Source: Zeimonas sediminis (GTDB lineage Bacteria > Pseudomonadota > Gammaproteobacteria > Burkholderiales > Burkholderiaceae_E). Taken from it: DNA of 64,000 nt. Below the pieces are notes generated by a model. That model saw nothing but the letters and a program-made list of their open reading frames with translations, ran no database searches and was not told the origin of the DNA. The stretch lies in assembly GCF_023721795.1 (NCBI RefSeq), contig NZ_JAMQYE010000001.1, positions 1,550,001-1,614,000 of the forward strand, written 5' to 3'. Shown in pieces: positions 59,799-64,000 of this stretch (position 1 is the first letter of the stretch; each line of letters begins with the position of its first letter). The position numbers and the translations under genes are program-made.

Positions 59799-60926
59799 AT
59801 GAACATGAGCACGAAGAGGGAGCTTCTCGCCGCAGCCACGGTGGCCGATCCCCGCTGGGCCGCCGTCGTGGCGCGCGACCCGGAGGCCGACGGCCGTTTC
59901 GTCTATTCGGTCGCCACCACCGGCGTCTACTGCCGGCCCTCGTGCGCCGCGCGCAGGCCCCGGCCCGAGAACGTCGCCTTCCACGCCGGTCCGGCCGATG
60001 CCGAGCGCGCGGGCTTCCGGCCCTGCAAGCGCTGCCGGCCCGACCGGCCGTCGCTCGCCGAGGCCCACGCCACGATGGTCGCCCGGCTCTGCCGGACGAT
60101 CGAGGGCTCCGGGCAGGCGCCGACCCTCGAGGCGCTGGCGCGCGAGGCCGGCATGAGCCCGCACCACCTGCAGCGGGTGTTCAAGGCTATCGTCGGCCTG
60201 TCGCCCCGGCAATACGCGGCGGCGCATCGCGCGCAGCGCGCGCGAGAGCGGCTCGGCGCCTCGGGATCGGTCACCGACGCGCTCTACGACGCCGGCTTCG
60301 GGTCGAGCGGCCGCTTCTACGAGAACTCGAACGAGCTGCTGGGCATGACCCCGACCGCCTGGCGCGCCGGCGGCGCGAACACCGAGATCCGCTTCGCGAT
60401 CGGCCAGTGCTCGCTCGGCGCGATCCTGGTGGCGGCCACCGGGCGCGGCGTCTGCGCGATCCTGATCGGCGACGATCCCGACGAGCTGGCCCGCGACCTG
60501 CAGGACCGCTTCCCGCGCGCCACGCTGGTCGGCGGCGACGCTGCGTTCGAGAAGACCGTCGCGACCGTCGTCGGCTTCGTCGAGGCGCCGCGGCTCGGTC
60601 TCGACCTGCCGCTCGACGTGCGCGGCACCGCCTTCCAGCAGCGAGTCTGGCAAGCGCTGCGCGAGATCCCGCCCGGCAGCACTGCCAGCTACACCGAGAT
60701 CGCCGCGCGGATCGGTGCGCCGAAGTCGGTGCGCGCGGTGGCCGGCGCCTGCGCGGCGAACGCGCTGGCGGTCGCTATCCCCTGCCACCGGGTCGTGCGA
60801 AACGACGGCGGCCTGGCCGGCTATCGCTGGGGCGTGGCGCGCAAGCGCGCGCTGCTCGAGCGGGAAGCAGGCGGCACACGCCGGGCATCATCTTCCACGA
60901 CGCGGCCTGAGCAAGCTCGCCGATGA
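59799..60926 (+). CDS. ada: Bifunctional Ada protein: methylphosphotriester sensor/activator and O6-alkylguanine-DNA alkyltransferase
   Basis: 375 residues. The N-terminal zinc domain has Cys45, Cys49, Cys76 and Cys79 (VYCRPSC and PCKRC); the first accepts methyl from phosphotriesters. The AraC-type HTH follows (LARCRT-like region and LEALAREAGMSPHHLQRVFKAIVGLSPRQY). The C-terminal MGMT domain has AFQQRVWQALREIPPGSTASYTEIA and the active-site Cys in PCHRVV. It repairs O6-methylguanine and activates the adaptive response. It overlaps alkB by four bases, the E. coli ada-alkB arrangement. A palindrome with an Ada-box match lies upstream. Confidence 0.95.
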   Translation: MNMSTKRELLAAATVADPRWAAVVARDPEADGRFVYSVATTGVYCRPSCAARRPRPENVAFHAGPADAERAGFRPCKRCRPDRPSLAEAHATMVARLCRTIEGSGQAPTLEALAREAGMSPHHLQRVFKAIVGLSPRQYAAAHRAQRARERLGASGSVTDALYDAGFGSSGRFYENSNELLGMTPTAWRAGGANTEIRFAIGQCSLGAILVAATGRGVCAILIGDDPDELARDLQDRFPRATLVGGDAAFEKTVATVVGFVEAPRLGLDLPLDVRGTAFQQRVWQALREIPPGSTASYTEIAARIGAPKSVRAVAGACAANALAVAIPCHRVVRNDGGLAGYRWGVARKRALLEREAGGTRRASSSTTRPEQARR

Positions 60927-61585
60927 CGCCCGACCTCTTCGATTCGATCGATGCGGCCCGCCCGGACGAAGCGCTCGCGGAGCAGCTCGCCGACGGGGCA
61001 GTCGTGCTGCGCGGCTTCGCGCTGCCCGCCCAGGCCGCATTGCTGGACGGCCTGCGGCAGGTCGTCGCGCAGGCGCCGCTGCGGCACATGGTCACTCCGG
61101 GCGGATTCACTATGTCGGTCGCGATGACCAACTGCGGCGCGCTCGGCTGGGTGTCGAATCGCCGCGGCTATCGCTACGCGCCGCTGGATCCCGACGGCAC
61201 CCTGCCCTGGCCGGCGATGCCGCGGGACTTCGAACGGCTCGCCGCGGAGGCGGCCTCGCGGGCGGGCTTCCCGGGCTTCGTGCCCGACGCCTGCCTGGTC
61301 AATCGCTACGAGCCGGGCGCGCGCCTGGCCCTGCACCAGGACCGCAACGAGCGCGACTTCGACGCGCCGATCGTGTCGGTGTCGCTGGGCCTGCCGGCAG
61401 TCTTCCTTTTCGGTGGCCAGTCACGCGCGGACAAGGCGATGCGCGTCCCGCTGGTCCACGGCGACGTCGCGGTCTGGGGCGGACCGGCCAGGCTGCGCTA
61501 CCACGGCGTGATGCCGCTGAAGGACGGCGAGCATCCGTTGCTGGGCCGTTGCCGCATCAACCTGACCTTCCGCAAGGCCGGCTGA
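60923..61585 (+). CDS. alkB: DNA oxidative demethylase AlkB
   Basis: 220 residues. Iron ligands: His138 and Asp140 (LALHQDRNE) and His194 (RYHGVMP). 2-oxoglutarate-binding Arg211 and Arg217 are in CRINLTFRKAG. Substrate-side motifs include GGFTMSVAMTNCGALGWV. It removes methyl from 1-methyladenine and 3-methylcytosine by oxidation. The ATG overlaps the ada stop, so the two repair genes form one unit. Confidence 0.96.
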   Translation: MTPDLFDSIDAARPDEALAEQLADGAVVLRGFALPAQAALLDGLRQVVAQAPLRHMVTPGGFTMSVAMTNCGALGWVSNRRGYRYAPLDPDGTLPWPAMPRDFERLAAEAASRAGFPGFVPDACLVNRYEPGARLALHQDRNERDFDAPIVSVSLGLPAVFLFGGQSRADKAMRVPLVHGDVAVWGGPARLRYHGVMPLKDGEHPLLGRCRINLTFRKAG

Positions 61586-61637
61586 AGGCCGCGCCGTGCC
61601 GGCGCGCCGCGAGCACGCCTGCCGTCGCAGCGATCGG

Positions 61638-62381
61638 TCAGCCGCCGAACACCTTCTTGAGCAGCTCGGTCGTGCGCGCGCCCGGGTTGCTGCGGATGCT
61701 CTTCTCCTCCTCGCCGACCATGTAGAACAGGCCGTCGAGCGCCTTTCCGGTCACGTAGTCGTCCAGGTCGAGCGACTGGCTGCCGACCAGCGGCACCTTC
61801 TCGTAGCGGCCCATCATGTCCTTGTAGGCGCGGGTCGTGCCGACCTCGTCGACCTTCTTCGACACGACCGGCTTGAAGGCCGCGAACAGCTTGTCCTGCG
61901 TCTTGCCCCGGAAGAACTCGGTGGCGGCGGTGTCGCCGCCGGTGAGGATCGCGCGCGCGTCGTCGAGCGTCATCGCACGGATCGCGTCGGCGAAGAAGCG
62001 GCTCGCCATCGGCACCGCCGCCTCGGCCGCCCGGTTCATGCTCAGCACGAACTCGTCGACCTGCTTCTGGTAGCCGGCCATCCGGGCGACGTCGGCCACC
62101 TTCTGGATCGACGAGGGCATCAGGATCTTCACCGCCTGGTTGCCGAAGTAGCCGTCGCGCCTGGCGAGGTTCGCGACCGCGCGCTCGGTGCCCACGGCCA
62201 GCGCCTCCTTGATGCCGGCGACGTCGGTCTGCGCGTCGCCGCTGCCGACGCTCCCGGAGGACAGGCCGGGGAGCGCGGCGCCGCCCTTCTTCAGGAGGTC
62301 GTCGAGCCGGGGCAGCTGCGCGCGCGCGGTGCCGCAGGCCAGCAGTGCGGCCAGCGCCGCCAGGGTCGTTCGCCGGTTCAT
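61638..62381 (-). CDS. DUF4197 exported protein
   Basis: 247 residues from the ATG at 62381; an upstream start at 62411 would disturb the signal peptide ([21 protein letters not shown]). The family pattern is seen in [65 protein letters not shown] and the end [21 protein letters not shown]4197 proteins are helical and periplasmic, with unknown function. It is convergent with alkB and divergent from marR. Confidence 0.86.
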   Translation of the reverse strand: MNRRTTLAALAALLACGTARAQLPRLDDLLKKGGAALPGLSSGSVGSGDAQTDVAGIKEALAVGTERAVANLARRDGYFGNQAVKILMPSSIQKVADVARMAGYQKQVDEFVLSMNRAAEAAVPMASRFFADAIRAMTLDDARAILTGGDTAATEFFRGKTQDKLFAAFKPVVSKKVDEVGTTRAYKDMMGRYEKVPLVGSQSLDLDDYVTGKALDGLFYMVGEEEKSIRSNPGARTTELLKKVFGG

Positions 62382-62478
62382 GCTCGGGCTCCATGCATCG
62401 TCGGACACCATGCTTGCTTTCTTGCCATCCTAGCCGATGCGGGTCGACCGTAGCTTGCCGTGACCAATCTATTGCATC

Positions 62479-62491
62479 TACAATTGTTGTA
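62479..62491. promoter_or_regulatory. Candidate MarR operator
   Basis: TACAATTGTTGTA: perfect 5-bp arms TACAA/TTGTA in an AT-rich patch (62461-62502) with the repeated word ATCTACA at 62476-62482 and 62491-62497. A weak -35/-10 pair (TTGCAT at 62472, TACATT at 62494) overlaps it. 26 bases before the marR ATG, a typical place for autorepression. Confidence 0.45.
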
Positions 62492-62516
62492 TCTACATTT
62501 TCACGTCCGGCCTGCG

Positions 62517-62975
62517 ATGACGACACCCACTTCCCGGCCCTCCAGGGCCTGCACCAACTTCCGGCTTCGCCAGTTGACCCGCCGCGTCACCCAGTTCTAC
62601 GACGCCGAGCTGGGGAAGGCCGGCATCAGGACGACCCAGTACGCTCTGCTCTCGCACGTGCTGAAGCTCGGCCCGGTGCGCCCTGGCGAGCTGGCCCGGG
62701 CAATGACGATGGACGCGTCCACACTGACCCGCAACCTCAGGCCCCTGGTCGAAGCCGGCTGGATCGAAATCTCGGCCGGGCCCGACGCGCGTTCCCGCAT
62801 GGTCACGATCACCGAGGCCGGACGGGCCCGGCGCGAGGCCGCCCGCGATGACTGGCAGCGCGCCCAGACCGGCCTCGAGGCACGCCTCGGTCGGTCCCGG
62901 GTGCTCGCCTTGCACGCGCTGATCGACGAATCCCTGGCGCTGCTCGATGCGCCAGCCGACGGAGACATCGAATGA
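62517..62975 (+). CDS. MarR-family transcriptional regulator
   Basis: 152 residues from the ATG at 62517; an in-frame upstream start would run through the AT-rich operator. The winged helix is GIRTTQYALLSHVLKLGPVRPGELARAMTMDASTLTRNLRPLVEAGWIE, followed by the wing SAGPDARSRMVTITEAGRARREAA. It probably represses itself and the MFS transporter gene, whose ATG overlaps its stop codon. The ligand is unknown, likely a phenolic or lipophilic compound as in other MarR proteins. Confidence 0.9.
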   Translation: MTTPTSRPSRACTNFRLRQLTRRVTQFYDAELGKAGIRTTQYALLSHVLKLGPVRPGELARAMTMDASTLTRNLRPLVEAGWIEISAGPDARSRMVTITEAGRARREAARDDWQRAQTGLEARLGRSRVLALHALIDESLALLDAPADGDIE

Positions 62976-64000
62976 GCCAGTCCCCAGGCGGATCCGGGCG
63001 ATCCCCGGGCGCTACCACCGCCGCCGCGCCGGCCCCCGCGCAGATCGCCGTCTGGCTGGTGCTGCTGGCCGCCGCCGGCACCTTCGCGCTCACGATGGGC
63101 ACCCGCCAGACCATGGGCCTGTTCCTGAGCCCGCTGAACAGCGCGACAGGGCTCGGGCTCGGCAGCATCAGCCTGGCCTTCGCCTTCGGCCAGCTCTGGT
63201 GGGGGCTCACGCAGCCCTTCGCCGGCGCGATCGCCGACCGGATCGGCGCCGGCCGGGTGTTGCTGGCCGGCGTCATGCTGGTGGCGCTGGGCACTGCGCT
63301 CACCCCCTTCATGACGACCACCTCGGGCCTGGTGCTGGCGATCGGCGTGCTGGCGGCGGGCGGCGCCGGCATGGCCGGCCCTGCCGTGCTGATGGCCGCG
63401 ACGATGCGGCTGCTGCCGCAACGGATGCGCGGCATGGCGACCGGCATCGTCAACGCAGGCGGCTCGTTCGGCCAGTTCGCGATGGCGCCGATCGCCGGCG
63501 CGCTGATGGTCGGCTACGGCTGGTCGATCGCGATGCAGGTGCTGGGCGCGATCGTGCTGCTTGCGCTGCCGGCGGCCTTCCTGCTGCGAGGCAACGGGCA
63601 GGCGGCGCAGCCGGCTTCCGCGCCGCCCGCGGGACCGGCTACCCCCGCTGCTGCGGTTGCCCCCCGGCCCGCCGGCGCCCGCGCCGCGCTCGCCGAAGCC
63701 GCGCGCGACCCGAGCTACCGGATGCTCGCCGCCGGCTTCTTCGTCTGCGGCTTCCACGTCGCCTTCCTGGCCACCCACCTGCCGGGCGTGATCGCCACCT
63801 GCGGGCTGCCGGTCCAGTTCGGCGCCTGGTCGCTGGCCATGCTGGGCCTGTTCAACATCGTCGGCAGCGTGGCCATGGGCTGGGCGGTCGGTCGCTGGCG
63901 GATGAAATCGCTGCTGTCGCTGGTCTACGCGACCCGCGCGCTGGCGGTACTGGCCTTCCTGCTGGCTCCCAAGACCGGTTTCACGGTGCTGGCCTTCTCG
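62972..64000 (+). CDS. MFS transporter, 3' end outside window
   Basis: Partial; 343 residues visible. After a polar N-terminus, TM helices begin with IAVWLVLLAAAGTFALTMGTRQTMGLFLSPL. The motif A region is FAGAIADRIGAGRVLLAG (D-x-x-G-x-R type). A polar Ala/Pro-rich central loop (about residues 208-240) separates the two six-helix halves. It resembles the OxlT/CynX-like branch of organic anion transporters. Coupled to marR by ATGA, so it is probably the gene that MarR controls. The substrate is unknown. Confidence 0.86.
   Translation, partial: MSQSPGGSGRSPGATTAAAPAPAQIAVWLVLLAAAGTFALTMGTRQTMGLFLSPLNSATGLGLGSISLAFAFGQLWWGLTQPFAGAIADRIGAGRVLLAGVMLVALGTALTPFMTTTSGLVLAIGVLAAGGAGMAGPAVLMAATMRLLPQRMRGMATGIVNAGGSFGQFAMAPIAGALMVGYGWSIAMQVLGAIVLLALPAAFLLRGNGQAAQPASAPPAGPATPAAAVAPRPAGARAALAEAARDPSYRMLAAGFFVCGFHVAFLATHLPGVIATCGLPVQFGAWSLAMLGLFNIVGSVAMGWAVGRWRMKSLLSLVYATRALAVLAFLLAPKTGFTVLAFS

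Noticed and set aside
57036-60788. An open minus-strand frame extending the TRIC-like gene to 1464 residues
   Set aside because: It lies out of frame with DUF2062 and antisense to phhA, the cyclodeaminase gene and ada, and has Arg/Ala/Gly-rich shadow composition without domains.

Overview
The window is a stretch of a very GC-rich chromosome (about 70% G+C by eye) of a Gram-negative betaproteobacterium, most likely Burkholderiales. The evidence is an outer-membrane gene set (LptD, SurA, Tol-Pal, a heptose phosphatase), purH next to dusB-fis and ruvCAB, a phenylalanine hydroxylase of bacterial type, and Liv-type catabolic transporters. Genes are packed tightly, with many ATGA/GTGA/TTGA stop-start overlaps. 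No rRNA, CRISPR, insertion sequence, integrase or phage gene was seen, and there is one tRNA. No gap between genes exceeds 300 bases; the largest are the regulatory regions at 42119-42383, 50648-50881 and 29317-29551 and the tRNA region at 26633-26909.

Layout. 1-2398: end of gmhB, an acyltransferase, a YgjP-type metallopeptidase and glyoxalase I. 2414-7021 (minus): lptD-surA-ksgA, the envelope/ribosome operon. 7104-11439 (plus): amgK-murU (MurNAc recycling), pepP and an unusual UbiH-like monooxygenase. 11597-17563: dusB-fis, purH, ruvC-ruvA-ruvB and a rhomboid protease. 17523-19256: divergent eda and kdgK (Entner-Doudoroff). 19267-24780: ybgC-tolQ-tolR-tolA-tolB-pal-cpoB, a complete Tol-Pal operon. 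24780-26794: queC, a YeeE/TsuA-type transporter and tRNA-Lys. 26910-31760: a PQQ-type sugar dehydrogenase relative, an exported cyanophycinase-like peptidase, an acyltransferase-3 protein, a DUF3237 protein and a YigZ protein.

31669-47075 is the accessory catabolic part. First comes a cassette of a GntR repressor, an ApnO-like oxidoisomerase, a RuBisCO-like protein and a DUF1537 kinase, which matches the D-apionate / 3-oxo-isoapionate logic. Next is a Liv ABC transporter operon whose permease LivM and ATPase LivG are fused and which ends in a PRISE-like reductase. It is divergent from an AMP-forming acyl-CoA ligase, an IclR regulator and an NDP-forming acyl-CoA synthetase. A shared palindrome (TTTCATTgAATGAAA and variants) lies in front of the Liv operon, the ligase and iclR, suggesting one regulon.

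47215-50647: AzlCD, an orphan small protein, an EamA exporter and ferredoxin-NADP reductase. 50882-55649: a complete NAGGN (N-acetylglutaminylglutamine amide) osmolyte operon behind an AT-rich promoter. 55711-57601 (minus): a DUF2062 protein, a TRIC-like channel and a FrnE-like DsbA. 57828-61585: phenylalanine hydroxylase, an ornithine-cyclodeaminase-family enzyme and ada-alkB alkylation repair. 61638-64000: a DUF4197 protein, a MarR regulator and an MFS transporter cut by the window end.

The most interesting parts are the RuBisCO-like cassette with its own operator, the IclR-palindrome regulon with the fused LivMG and an unknown substrate, the polypyrimidine insertion in the UbiH-like gene, and a group of genes whose -10-like element sits only 6-7 bases before the start codon (candidate leaderless mRNAs).
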